Shown piece by piece: positions 33,154-42,595 of a stretch of 64,000 bases of DNA; the stretch's first letter is position 1, and each line of letters opens with the position of its first letter. Source of the DNA: Candidatus Dormiibacterota bacterium. GTDB lineage: Bacteria > Chloroflexota > Dormibacteria > Dormibacterales > Dormibacteraceae. Both the position numbers and the translations under genes were made by a program. Location: positions 1 through 64,000 of the forward strand of contig PLJM01000017.1 in NCBI GenBank assembly GCA_003139695.1, given 5' to 3'. The notes under the pieces are model-generated. The model was not told the DNA's origin and did not search any database. It was given only the letters and a program-made list of their open reading frames with translations.

Positions 33154-34646
33154 TCTCACCGCGTTTCTGGATCGCCTCCTCAGACTGGAGCGGAAGGCAC
33201 AGGCTCGCGTTGCGGGCCGCCGTCATCACCGGTGCCGTCGTCGCCCCGCTGCTTCTCCTGACCTGGTTTCTGCAGAACCCCGGGTTCAATCCAGAGCTCG
33301 AGACGCCCATCCAACACTTCGTGATCGTGGGCGGCGTTTCCCTGGTGGCGTTCACGGTGGCGGTGCTGCTGGTGGTGGGGGCGATGCGCACCGCCGCGTA
33401 TCGCGTCCTCTTTCTGTCCATCGGCTTCATGGCGATGGCCGGTCTTTTCCTCATCCATGCCATGTCGACGCCTGGGGTTCTCGTCTCGAACGCGGGGGAC
33501 GTATACGGCACTAGGACCGTGGTACGTCTGTCGGCCTTCCTGAGCGTGGCGATCCCCTCAGGCTTCTTCGCCGCGAGCTACACCCCCCTCCCGGTGTTGC
33601 TTGAGCGCCGCCTTCCCTTCCTGCCGGTCGGGTGGTTGTCGCTCGTGGTGGCAAGCCTGCTGCTCATCTTCGCCGGACTAGCCTTCGGCGACCAGGCGCT
33701 CATTTCTGGGCTACCACTGGCCTCGCCACCGTGGGCGAATATATTCGCCGAGGGGAGCGTGCTCCTGTTGGCGTTCGCGGCCTGGCGTCAGGCGCGCATG
33801 TACTTAATCTCACGGCTCCCACTGCAGGCAGCCCTGGCGCTCGCCTTCATTTTTCTGGCGGAGGCCCAGGTAGCGATGGTCGTGACCAGCGTGTGGACCC
33901 TCGCATGGTGGCTATATCACCTGCTCATGTTTGCCGCGGTCGTGCTCGCTTTTCGCGCTCTGACGATCGAGATCGTATCCGGGCGCCCTCTACGCACCAT
34001 CGTGAATCAAGCTCTGCAGCTCGGCTTGGATGTCGTGGTCGACGACGAGTTCGTTGATAGCATCGCGGCTCTGTCCACCGCCATCGAGCTCAAAGACGGA
34101 TCAGTTCGCGGGCACAACCGGCGCGTGGCCGGGTACGCCGTCGCGATCGGACGAGAGCTCGGCATGACCAACCAGGCGATCCGTATCATGGCCCGCGCTG
34201 CGCTGCTTCACGACATCGGAAAGCTGGGAATCTCGGACGCGATCCTGCTCAAGCAAGGACCCCTATCGGAAAGTGAATGGACGCTGGTCAAGAGGCACCC
34301 GACCATGGGCCTCGACATCCTGGCCACCGTGGGTCATCTGCAGCAGGAGTCCGAGATCATCACAGCCCATCACGAAAGGATCGACGGCAGTGGATACCCA
34401 AAGGGCCTGGTCGGGGACGAGATCCCGATGGGCGCGAGGATCATCGCGGTGGCCGACACGTATGACGTGTTGATGTCTGACCGGCCCTACAGAACCGCGC
34501 GTTCGGCCGCTGTCACCCAGCAGACCCTGGTGGCCGAGGCGGGTCACCATCTGTACCGGCCGGCGGTCGAGGCTCTCGTGAGACTTGTGGACGCAGTCGG
34601 AGCCCAAACATCGACCGCCGGCCGATCGCCTCGATCGGAGGCCTGA
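33150..34646 (+). CDS. Membrane HD-GYP-domain protein (putative c-di-GMP phosphodiesterase)
   Basis: This 498-residue protein has an N-terminal region of about eight transmembrane helices (residues 15-275) and a C-terminal HD-GYP domain with HDIGK and HHERIDGSGYP. The metal-binding His/Asp residues are present, so it may hydrolyse cyclic dinucleotides. The ATG at 33150, with GGAGG upstream, is preferred to the track start. The 4-bp overlap with the kinase gene suggests joint regulation. The membrane part could be the sensor. Confidence 0.85.
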   Translation: MISPRFWIASSDWSGRHRLALRAAVITGAVVAPLLLLTWFLQNPGFNPELETPIQHFVIVGGVSLVAFTVAVLLVVGAMRTAAYRVLFLSIGFMAMAGLFLIHAMSTPGVLVSNAGDVYGTRTVVRLSAFLSVAIPSGFFAASYTPLPVLLERRLPFLPVGWLSLVVASLLLIFAGLAFGDQALISGLPLASPPWANIFAEGSVLLLAFAAWRQARMYLISRLPLQAALALAFIFLAEAQVAMVVTSVWTLAWWLYHLLMFAAVVLAFRALTIEIVSGRPLRTIVNQALQLGLDVVVDDEFVDSIAALSTAIELKDGSVRGHNRRVAGYAVAIGRELGMTNQAIRIMARAALLHDIGKLGISDAILLKQGPLSESEWTLVKRHPTMGLDILATVGHLQQESEIITAHHERIDGSGYPKGLVGDEIPMGARIIAVADTYDVLMSDRPYRTARSAAVTQQTLVAEAGHHLYRPAVEALVRLVDAVGAQTSTAGRSPRSEA

Positions 34647-34824
34647 TCGCCACCTCAACGGCATGAGCAATGGATTTCGCCGCGCTCCGGAGCCAAATCT
34701 GAATACAGATCGGTTCGCCTGGAACCCTGCTAGTCCAGCGCGACAGCAACCCGATAGCGTCCCGGTTCCCACGGCAGGGAAGGTTCCAATTGCCAGCTCT
34801 GTCCGGCACGGACTTCGTGCAGCG

Positions 34825-36636
34825 ATGACACGGCCATCGTTGATTCGACCCTATGATCGAGACGTGGCCTTCATCACCCGCCCGGAGCTGAAAGGCACCT
34901 TCGGGATGGTGAGCTCAACGCACTGGCTCGCCACTCAATGCGGGATGGCGGTGCTCGAGCAGGGCGGTAATGCATTCGACGCCGCCGTCGCCGCCGGCTT
35001 CGTCCTGCAGGTGGTCGAGCCGCACTTGAACGGACTCGGCGGGGAGGTTCCCATTCTGCTCTGGGATGTATCTCGAGGCGGCGTTGAGGTCATCTGCGGT
35101 CAGGGCCCTGCGCCAAAGGCGGCCACCATCGAGTTGATCCGCTCTCTCGGCTTGGACGACATCCCCGGTACCGGCCTGCTCGCTGCATGTGTGCCGGGCG
35201 CCTTCGGCGGATGGATGACGCTCTTGCGGGATCACGGAACGTTGCGGCTGGCTGACGTTATGCGTTTCGCCATCGATTACGCCGAGGCCGGTTACCCCGC
35301 GGTGCCGCGCATCGCTGACGCTGTCGCCGTGGTGGAGGGGCTCTTCCGCGAACATTGGCCGACCTCAGCGGCCGTCTACCTGGGCGACGGCCGGCCAACC
35401 ACCGGTTCGCTGTTCCGCAATCCGGACCTCGCCGCGACGTACCGGCGCCTGGTGCGGGAGGGGGAATCGGCGAATGGCGGGCGCGAGAGTCAGATCGATT
35501 CTGCCCTGAGTGCGTTCTATTCAGGTTTTATCGCCGAGGCCGTCGAACGTCACTGCCGCACCGAGTTGATGGACAGCTCAGGGACTGCCCATCGCGGCCT
35601 GCTTACGGGTGTCGACCTTGCCGAGTTCAAAGCAACGCACGAGGAACCGGTGACTGCTGATTTCGAGGGCTGGACCGTGGCCAAATGCGGGCCATGGAGC
35701 CAGGGACCTGTCTTCCTCCAGCAGTTGCGCCTCCTCGAAGGACTCGGGTTGCTCGCCGCCGGCTTTCTCTCGGCGGATCACATCCATCTTGTGGCCGAAT
35801 GCGCGAAGCTCGCCTTTGCCGACAGGGATGCGTGGTACGCCGATCCCAACTTTGCGGCGGTACCCCTAGATGACCTCCTTGCGCGGGACTACGCCGCAGC
35901 GCGACGCGGTCTCGTGGCCACCCGCGCGTCGCTTGAGCTCCGACCAGGTGCGCCTGCCGGCCTCGATCCTCGGCTGCCACGGTCCTCCGGCCAGGCGGTC
36001 GCCGAAGGCCACTGGACGGGCACCGGCGCGCAGGCGGTCGGCGAGGTGCGCGGGGACACGGTGCATGTCGCGGCCGCCGACCGCCACGGCAACATGGTCG
36101 CCTGCACCCCCAGCGGTGGCTGGCTGCAGAGCTCACCCGTCATCGCCGGCTTGGGCTTCTGCCTGGGCACCCGCGCGCAGATGCTCAACCTGGATCCGGA
36201 TCATCCGAACCGGCTCGAGGGAGGCAAGCGACCGCGCACGACGCTCAGCCCGTCCCTTGCATTGCGCGACGGCGAACCCAGGCTCGCCTTCGGAACGCCC
36301 GGCGGCGACCAGCAGGACCAATGGTCGCTTGAGTTCTTCCTCGCGCACGCCGTCTACGGCCATGACCTGCAGGCGTCCATCGACGCCCCGATGTTTCACA
36401 CGGCGCATTTCGCCAGCTCGTTCGCGCCGCATGCCGCGGAGACTGGAAGCCTCTACGTCGAGTCGCGCGTCGAAGGTGCGGTTTTCAGCGAGCTGCGAAG
36501 GAGAGGGCACGAGGTCGTGGAAGCGGGCCCATGGTCCTTGGGTCGTCTGTGCGCGGTCGGGCGCGATCACAAGACGGGCATGTTGTCCTCCGCCGCCAGC
36601 CCGCGTGGCGCGCAGGGCTACGCGGCCGGTCGCTAG
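34825..36636 (+). CDS. Gamma-glutamyltransferase family protein, cytoplasmic type
   Basis: This Ntn-hydrolase of about 603 residues has N-terminal [29 protein letters not shown], typical of GGT. The autocatalytic Thr is predicted in [16 protein letters not shown], giving a large and a small subunit. No signal peptide is seen, unlike exported GGT, so it resembles cytoplasmic YwrD/acylase-like members. The start is ambiguous (ATG 34825 or GTG 34864); the track start is too early. It is convergent with a peptide importer and may process imported gamma-glutamyl peptides. Confidence 0.8.
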   Translation: MTRPSLIRPYDRDVAFITRPELKGTFGMVSSTHWLATQCGMAVLEQGGNAFDAAVAAGFVLQVVEPHLNGLGGEVPILLWDVSRGGVEVICGQGPAPKAATIELIRSLGLDDIPGTGLLAACVPGAFGGWMTLLRDHGTLRLADVMRFAIDYAEAGYPAVPRIADAVAVVEGLFREHWPTSAAVYLGDGRPTTGSLFRNPDLAATYRRLVREGESANGGRESQIDSALSAFYSGFIAEAVERHCRTELMDSSGTAHRGLLTGVDLAEFKATHEEPVTADFEGWTVAKCGPWSQGPVFLQQLRLLEGLGLLAAGFLSADHIHLVAECAKLAFADRDAWYADPNFAAVPLDDLLARDYAAARRGLVATRASLELRPGAPAGLDPRLPRSSGQAVAEGHWTGTGAQAVGEVRGDTVHVAAADRHGNMVACTPSGGWLQSSPVIAGLGFCLGTRAQMLNLDPDHPNRLEGGKRPRTTLSPSLALRDGEPRLAFGTPGGDQQDQWSLEFFLAHAVYGHDLQASIDAPMFHTAHFASSFAPHAAETGSLYVESRVEGAVFSELRRRGHEVVEAGPWSLGRLCAVGRDHKTGMLSSAASPRGAQGYAAGR

Positions 36637-37676
36637 CCAAGAGGGAAGTAACAAGCGGCCAGGTGGTCGCCAAGCCGCACCGTATCGAGCGGGGGCTCCG
36701 ACTCTGCGCATTGCGGCTGGGCCTTGAAACAGCGTGTTCGGAAACGGCAGCCGCTCGGCGGGTTGACCGGAGACGCGACGTCGCCCTTGAGGATGATCCT
36801 TTCGCGGCCCCGCTCGACCGTCGGGTCGGGAATCGGGATCGCCGACAGCAGCGACGCGGTGTAAGGGTGCTGTGGGCTCTGGTAGAGCTCCCTTGCGCCC
36901 GACACCTCAACGACCTTGCCGACGTACATCACAGCGATGCGATCGGAGATGTGCTTCACGACTGACAGGTCGTGCGCGATGAAGAGGTAGGTGAGATTGA
37001 ATTTCTCCTGCAGGCGCTCGAGGAGGTTGATGATCTGAGCCTGGATCGAGACGTCGAGCGCCGAGACGGGCTCGTCGCAAACGATAAATGTCGGATCGAC
37101 CGCCAAGGCGCGAGCGATGCCGACTCGCTGTCGCTGGCCGCCTGAGAACTCGTGCGGGTAGCGGTCGACAAAGCTCGGGGCCAGCCCGACGAGGTCGAAC
37201 AGCTCGCGAACTCTCTCTTGCCGCTGTCGCCGCGTCCGGGCCAGATGATGGATCTCGAGCGGCTCGCCCACGATGTCTCCAACGGTCTGCCGAGGGTCTA
37301 GGGATCCAAACGGGTCCTGGAAGATCATCGCCATGTCGCGCCGCATCCGGCGCATCGCCGCCGGCCCCATGCGGAGCATGTCTTGCCCTTTGAACCGCAC
37401 CTCGCCCGAGGTCGGCTCGATCAGCCGCAGGATTGAGCGGCCCAGTGTCGACTTTCCGCATCCTGACTCTCCTACCAGGCCGAGAGTCTCGCCCTGCCGG
37501 ATCGTGAGGTCGACTCCGTCGACCGCCCGCACCTGGCCGACCGTGCGCGCGAGCACGCCGGAGCGAACCGGGAACCAGGTGGTCAGGCGCCGAACCTCCA
37601 CCAGTGGGTCGGCCGCGCTCCAGGTCGAGGCGGAGAGCCCGCTCGCGACCGCCTCAGCCGGCATCGACCGAGCCAT
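36633..37676 (-). CDS. Oligopeptide/dipeptide ABC importer ATPase (DppF/OppF type)
   Basis: This 347-residue ATPase has Walker [10 protein letters not shown], signature [12 protein letters not shown], Walker [13 protein letters not shown] and the C-terminal oligo_HPY region ([14 protein letters not shown], then a Cys-rich CRFRTRC), which binds a 4Fe-4S cluster in this family. It is last in the five-gene importer operon. The start overlaps the DppD end; the stop overlaps the convergent GGT stop by 4 bp. Confidence 0.88.
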   Translation of the reverse strand: MARSMPAEAVASGLSASTWSAADPLVEVRRLTTWFPVRSGVLARTVGQVRAVDGVDLTIRQGETLGLVGESGCGKSTLGRSILRLIEPTSGEVRFKGQDMLRMGPAAMRRMRRDMAMIFQDPFGSLDPRQTVGDIVGEPLEIHHLARTRRQRQERVRELFDLVGLAPSFVDRYPHEFSGGQRQRVGIARALAVDPTFIVCDEPVSALDVSIQAQIINLLERLQEKFNLTYLFIAHDLSVVKHISDRIAVMYVGKVVEVSGARELYQSPQHPYTASLLSAIPIPDPTVERGRERIILKGDVASPVNPPSGCRFRTRCFKAQPQCAESEPPLDTVRLGDHLAACYFPLG

Positions 37677-38655
37677 TGAGAGAGGTGCCCGCCTGCGTCA
37701 CCCAGCAGCGCGCCAGGTGGCCGCGCACGTCGCGGAGCTCAGGTTCATCCTTGGCGCATCGCTCGACTGCGAATGGACACCGGGGTTGGAACTTGCAGCC
37801 GGAGGGCAGCCCCATCATGTCCGGTGGCGACCCCTCGATAACCTTCAACGGTTCACGATCGTCGGCGTCGAGCCTCGGGATGGAGTGCAGCAGCGACCAC
37901 GTGTAGGGGTGCTCCGGATGCGCGAAGACATCTTCTGTCCGTCCCTGCTCGACCACCCGACCGGCGTACATGACGATGACCCGGTCGCAGATGCCCGCGA
38001 CGACACCGAGATTATGGGTGATCAGGATGGTCGCCATGCCCGAGTCGCGGTTCAGGGTTCGCAGGAGATCGAGGATCTGGGCCTGGATGGTGACGTCAAG
38101 TGCCGTGGTCGGTTCGTCGGCGATGAGAAGGCTTGGGCTGGTGGTCAGCCCCATCGCGATCATGGCCCGCTGGCTCATGCCGCCGGAGAAAACGTGCGGA
38201 TACTGGGCTACGCGCTTTTCCGCTTCCGGGATTCCGACCTTCTTGAACATCGCGATCGCCGCGGCGAGCGCGGCTCGCACATCAATGCCGCGATGGATCT
38301 GAAGCGGTTCTCCCACCTGCCAGCCCGTGCGGTAGACGGGGTTGAGGGAGGTCATGGGGTCCTGGAAGATCATCGCCATCTCGGTGCCCCGGATTTCTTC
38401 CATCTCATCCTCGGAGAGTCCGGTCAGCTCGCGGCCCTTGAACCGGATCGCTCCGCTGTCGATCCGGCCCGAGCGGGGCAGGAGTCGCATGATCGACAGC
38501 GCTGTCATCGACTTTCCGGAGCCGGACTCTCCGACGATGCCGAGCGTCTCGCCCGCGTCGACGTGGAACGAGACTCCGTCGACCGCCCTAACGACGCCCG
38601 TTTTGAGGGTCAGTTTGGTGTGCACGTCCTCGAGCTCCAGCAGGTGGAGGGACAT
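37654..38655 (-). CDS. Oligopeptide/dipeptide ABC importer ATPase (DppD/OppD type)
   Basis: This 333-residue ATPase has Walker [10 protein letters not shown], signature [12 protein letters not shown], Walker [13 protein letters not shown] and the oligo_HPY tail ([21 protein letters not shown]). It forms the NBD heterodimer with the next ATPase. The start shares its base with the permease stop. Confidence 0.88.
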   Translation of the reverse strand: MSLHLLELEDVHTKLTLKTGVVRAVDGVSFHVDAGETLGIVGESGSGKSMTALSIMRLLPRSGRIDSGAIRFKGRELTGLSEDEMEEIRGTEMAMIFQDPMTSLNPVYRTGWQVGEPLQIHRGIDVRAALAAAIAMFKKVGIPEAEKRVAQYPHVFSGGMSQRAMIAMGLTTSPSLLIADEPTTALDVTIQAQILDLLRTLNRDSGMATILITHNLGVVAGICDRVIVMYAGRVVEQGRTEDVFAHPEHPYTWSLLHSIPRLDADDREPLKVIEGSPPDMMGLPSGCKFQPRCPFAVERCAKDEPELRDVRGHLARCWVTQAGTSLNGSVDAG

Positions 38656-39539
38656 TAGGAGCGAAGCCTCGGGTCCAGGGCGTCACGGAGCGAATCGCCC
38701 AGGAGATTGAAGCTGAAGACCGTCACCGAGATGGCGGCCCCTGGCACGATCGCCAGCCACGGGTCGTTCGCGAGGAAGGTTGCCCCCGTGTTGATCATCT
38801 GCCCCCAGTCCGGGGTCGGCACCTGTGCTCCCAGCCCGAGAAACGACAAAGTCGCTTCGGCCAGGATGGCAAAGCCGGCGGATAAAGAGACCTGGACGAT
38901 GACCGGGTTGAGCAGGTTCGGGATCAGGTGTCGAAGGATGATGCTCGTCGGCGTCGCCCCCAGCGAGCGGGTGGCCGCAATGAACTCCATCTGCTTGAGC
39001 TGGAGGACAAGCGCACGGACGAGGCGGGCGTAAACCGGGATGGCTACGATGCCGATCGCGATCATCGCATTGCGAAGGTCGGGGCCTAGGGCGGCCACGA
39101 TGGCGATCGCGAGGATCAGCGCGGGAAACGCGAGCAGCGCATCGATCAACCGCATCAGCAACAGATCGAAGACCCCGCCGAAGTAGCCACTGATCAGGCC
39201 GATCACCCCGCCGGCGACCAATCCCACCGCCACCGCCACAAAAGCTACCGGCAAGGAAACACGTGCGCCCCAGAGGACGCGGCTGAAGAGGTCGCGCCCC
39301 AGTTCGTCCGTGCCCAGCAGGTGGCTGGGGCTGAGGGGCGGCAGGTATGCGTTATCCGCATTGACGGCGATTGGGTCGTGGGGCGAGATGAATGGGGCGA
39401 GCAGCGCAATCAGGAACAGGAGCAATACGAGAGAGCCGGCGAGGATGACGCGGGGGTGCCCGCGAGCTAGCTCGAGCAGGTGGATCCGGGTCTGGCGGAT
39501 GGATGCCTGGGTCGCGACCAGCGCCGGTGCGGTGCTCAT
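38655..39539 (-). CDS. Peptide ABC importer permease (DppC/OppC type)
   Basis: This 294-residue permease has the OppC N-terminal extension with one helix, then ISPHDPI and LLGTDELGRDLFSRVLWGAR, the family signature. About six helices follow, with the EAA loop AATRSLGATPTSIILRHLIPN. It overlaps DppB by 4 bp. Confidence 0.88.
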   Translation of the reverse strand: MSTAPALVATQASIRQTRIHLLELARGHPRVILAGSLVLLLFLIALLAPFISPHDPIAVNADNAYLPPLSPSHLLGTDELGRDLFSRVLWGARVSLPVAFVAVAVGLVAGGVIGLISGYFGGVFDLLLMRLIDALLAFPALILAIAIVAALGPDLRNAMIAIGIVAIPVYARLVRALVLQLKQMEFIAATRSLGATPTSIILRHLIPNLLNPVIVQVSLSAGFAILAEATLSFLGLGAQVPTPDWGQMINTGATFLANDPWLAIVPGAAISVTVFSFNLLGDSLRDALDPRLRS

Positions 39540-40480
39540 GTGAAAGAGATCCGGGGATCAAGCCAGCCGTACACAAGGTCAACGAGCAGGTTGGCGATCA
39601 GGTACGAGAAGGCGGCCAGGAGCACGATCCCCTGCACGACTGTGTAATCGCGATTGAAGATCGATTCCACGGCCAGACGGCCCACCCCTGGCCAGGTGAA
39701 CACGGTCTCGGTCACGACCGCGCCCTCGATGATGCCTCCGATCTGCAGTCCGACGATGGTTACAACCGGGATCAGTGCGTTCTTGAGCGCGTGGATGAAG
39801 ACTACGCGCCGCCAGGGCGCTCCCTTGGCCCGTGCGGTGCGGATGTAGTCCTGGTTGAGGACCTCGATCATCGAGGACCGCGTGAAGCGCATGTTGATCG
39901 CGGCGCCGGCGGTGCCCAGCGCGATCGCCGGCAGGATCACATGCCGCAGATTCTCGAATGGGTCCTGATTGAAGGGCACGTAGCCGCCGAAGGGGAACAG
40001 CCGCAGCGTGACCGAGAGGAAGAAGATCAGCACGATCCCGATGAAGAAGTTCGGGATCGACACGCCGCCGACGGCGAGGCCGGTTGCCAGGTGGTCGGCG
40101 AGCGAGCCTCGCCGAACGGCGGCGATGGTGCCCAGCGGTATCGCGACGAGCAATGACCAGATGAGGGCGACCGCTCCGAGCTCCAACGTGGCCGGAAGGC
40201 GCTCGCCGATGGCGGTGGTAACCGGCTGGTGGGTGGTGATAGACCGCCCGAGGTCCCCGTGCACGATGTGCCCGAGCCAGATCAGGTACTGCACATAAAG
40301 CGGCTTGTCGAGTCCGAGCTGTTGGTGAATTGCCGCGATCGCCTGTGGGCTGCGGTCCTCTCCGAGGAGGATCAGGGCCGGGTCGCCAGGCGTGAGGTGG
40401 ATGAGCATGAACACGCCGATGGTCACCAGGAAGGCGACCGGCACCATCAGCACCAACCGGCGCAGGACGTATGTGGTCAT
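39536..40480 (-). CDS. Peptide ABC importer permease (DppB/OppB type)
   Basis: This 314-residue permease opens MTTYVLRRLVLMVPVAFLVTI with LTPGDPALILLGE, the standard DppB/OppB start. The EAA-type loop is RTARAKGAPWRRVVFIHALKNAL. It lies 57 bp downstream of the binding-protein gene, in the same operon. Confidence 0.88.
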   Translation of the reverse strand: MTTYVLRRLVLMVPVAFLVTIGVFMLIHLTPGDPALILLGEDRSPQAIAAIHQQLGLDKPLYVQYLIWLGHIVHGDLGRSITTHQPVTTAIGERLPATLELGAVALIWSLLVAIPLGTIAAVRRGSLADHLATGLAVGGVSIPNFFIGIVLIFFLSVTLRLFPFGGYVPFNQDPFENLRHVILPAIALGTAGAAINMRFTRSSMIEVLNQDYIRTARAKGAPWRRVVFIHALKNALIPVVTIVGLQIGGIIEGAVVTETVFTWPGVGRLAVESIFNRDYTVVQGIVLLAAFSYLIANLLVDLVYGWLDPRISFT

Positions 40481-40537
40481 GCCGGGCTGCTCCGCAGCAT
40501 CAATTCAAGGGACGGAAGTGCGATTGTCTAGTGTGGG

Positions 40538-42049
40538 CTAGCCCTTCCAGACCGCTGCCATCCGGATCATCAGGTCGGGGTAGAGCGTGAATCCATGAAT
40601 CTTGTTGCTCGAGATCTGCGCGCTGACGCCGAAGACTGTGAAGACGTACGGCGCGTCGGCCACGATCTGTTTCTGGGCGTTGAGGTAGTCCTGCTTGCGC
40701 TTGTTCTGGTCGGTGCTCACGCGGGCGTCCTCGAGCCAGGCGTCGACCTGCGCGTTGCTGTACAGGCTGTCGTTGAAGTCGCCTTTGGTGTGCCACCACG
40801 CGTACGTGTTCCCGTCCGGGTCGAGCCTCCCCGACCAGTTCACGTTGCAGGCCTGGAACTGGTGATTGGCGCATTCCTGCACGTACGTGGCGAACTCCTC
40901 GGTCTGGATGTTCATCGTGATCCCAGCCGCGGCAAGCTCCGACTGGAGCAGCGCTGCCAGCTGCTGGTTGATCGGGTCTGACGTCGTCTTGTAGGTGAAG
41001 GTGAACCCGGTGGCGGTAGCTTTTGCTTTCGCAGCGTCAGCGTGGTCGTAGATCTTCTCGGTCGAATCGAAGGCCCAGCTGGAGGGCGGTATCGGTCCGT
41101 AGCCGACAACTCCGATGTTGAAGTTGATGTTCTTCAGGATCTCGTATCGGTCGGTCGCCAGCGCCACCGCCTGCCGCTTGGCCGGATCGTTGAAGGGTGG
41201 CGCTCCGGTGTTGAGCTCGAACCCGTTGAACCCGATGGCGGGGGTGTCGCGGTAGATGAAGCTGGAGTCTGATTTGATGCCCGCGACATCCTTCGGGGCG
41301 ATGGTGCGGGCGATGTCGATGTCGCCGGTCTTCAGGGCCGCCAGGATGGCGTTGACGTCGGGGATGGCCCGGTACGTGACACCGTCCAGGTAGGGAAGGC
41401 CAGGCTTCCAGTAGTTGGGATTCTTCTTCAGCGTCAGGTGGTCGTTGCGCTGCCACTCGACGAACTCAAATGGCCCACTGCCGGCACCGACCGGCGCCAG
41501 CGAGAAGTTCTGGCCGCCCTTCTGGACCGCCGCCATCGACAGCATCATTCCGGCGCGGTCGACCAGCGTCGCGAGCAGTGTGGCGTCTGGCTTCTTCAGA
41601 TGGAAGATGACGTGCGTGTCGTCGACCACCTCGACGCTGCTGACGCTGGCCAGGTCTGATTTTCGGCGAGAGGTCGAAGCCGTCAGGTAGCGCTGGATGT
41701 TGTCCTTCACGGACTGTGCGTTGAAGGCCGTCCCATCCTGGTACTTGACGCCGGACTGCAGCGTGAACTTGAGGTTCAAGGGGTCGGAGACGTCCCATGA
41801 CTTCACGAGACCGGGTGTGATCTTGAGCGACGGATCGATCGTGAACAGCGAGTCGTACATGTTGTAGAAGACCTCGCGCTCGACCAGCAGCGACGAGTCG
41901 AGCGGGTCGAGCGTGCGCAGCTCGCTCTCCAGGGCGATCGTGGCGGTCCCGCCGGCCTTCGGGGTGCCGCCAGACTGGCTCGTACCCCCGCTAGGTCCGC
42001 ACGCCGCCACCAAGACCAGTCCCGCGACCGCAACAGCAACCCATCTCAT
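40538..42049 (-). CDS. Peptide/nickel-type ABC substrate-binding lipoprotein (SBP_bac_5)
   Basis: This 503-residue extracellular receptor has a lipoprotein signal with lipobox LVAACG, then a Gly/Ser linker and the SBP_bac_5 fold (TIALESELRTLDPLDSSLL and VKSWDVSDPLNLKFTLQSGVKYQDGTAFNA). It delivers peptides, glutathione-like compounds or other ligands to the permeases. It is the first gene of a complete leftward operon. The ligand cannot be read from sequence. Confidence 0.87.
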   Translation of the reverse strand: MRWVAVAVAGLVLVAACGPSGGTSQSGGTPKAGGTATIALESELRTLDPLDSSLLVEREVFYNMYDSLFTIDPSLKITPGLVKSWDVSDPLNLKFTLQSGVKYQDGTAFNAQSVKDNIQRYLTASTSRRKSDLASVSSVEVVDDTHVIFHLKKPDATLLATLVDRAGMMLSMAAVQKGGQNFSLAPVGAGSGPFEFVEWQRNDHLTLKKNPNYWKPGLPYLDGVTYRAIPDVNAILAALKTGDIDIARTIAPKDVAGIKSDSSFIYRDTPAIGFNGFELNTGAPPFNDPAKRQAVALATDRYEILKNINFNIGVVGYGPIPPSSWAFDSTEKIYDHADAAKAKATATGFTFTYKTTSDPINQQLAALLQSELAAAGITMNIQTEEFATYVQECANHQFQACNVNWSGRLDPDGNTYAWWHTKGDFNDSLYSNAQVDAWLEDARVSTDQNKRKQDYLNAQKQIVADAPYVFTVFGVSAQISSNKIHGFTLYPDLMIRMAAVWKG

Positions 42050-42595
42050 TCCCTAGTCCCCCTAGCTGGCGTCGCGACTTCCCAAGCCGCCCGGTAGCTG
42101 TATTAGGAGGATAAGCCGAGCTGGTGTCAACTAACGAGATCCGATGGCCCCAACCGGGTGAAGGCTGGCGTGAAACGGTGGACCCAGCGGGGATGATCGC
42201 TCTCGCGTGCGCGCGTGAAGGGCGGCAAAAGCCGATCAGGATCGTGCACACCTTGGCGCGCCCTGCCCTGATATGCTCCCGCGTCGGTGCTGGGCTTCCT
42301 CTTGATAGCGCTCAGCCCGATCTAACGCGGAGGTGGGTGGTTCCGAATCCTCCGCGGCCCACCGATCGGGAGTCGAACCCCTCCCATGGCCGCTTTAGTC
42401 ACGGGATCGCCGCCGGCCCAGCCAGCAAGCTTGCAGGAAACCGGAAACGGTCAACGGTCTGAAGCATTTCCGGTCCCGGTATGAGCAACCAAGTTCGAAG
42501 AGCGTCCACTAAGGGGAGCCAAAACTGGACTCGAATTGGCGCAAGAGAGAGGCGCGCACTCATCGCGTGGCTCTGCCTTCTGCCCTCGTGGCAGG
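42050..42595. other. 546-bp intergenic region with a strong two-stem structure
   Basis: No credible protein gene is seen. On the minus strand TTGACA (42130-42125) and TAATAC (42105-42100), spaced 19 bp, may be the importer promoter. A 15-bp two-part stem lies at 42316-42370 (separate entry). Both strands nearby contain T-arm-like fragments, but no tRNA cloverleaf could be folded. Confidence 0.5.
42316..42370. other. Stable two-stem RNA/DNA structure, unassigned
   Basis: CCCGATC (42316-42322) pairs with GATCGGG (42364-42370). Inside it CGCGGAGG (42326-42333) pairs with CCTCCGCG (42349-42356), around a 15-nt loop. GGTGGG (42332-42337) could instead pair with CCCACC (42358-42363), a mutually exclusive alternative. 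There is no U-tract. The loop has a degenerate T-arm look (GGTTCCGAATCC). Candidates are a regulatory leader, a decayed tRNA, or a terminator of the FAD oxidoreductase gene on the minus strand. Confidence 0.4.

Noticed and set aside
42285-42400. tRNA gene
   Set aside because: T-arm-like pieces exist on both strands, but the T-loop has an extra base, the stem has a mismatch and no anticodon arm folds.
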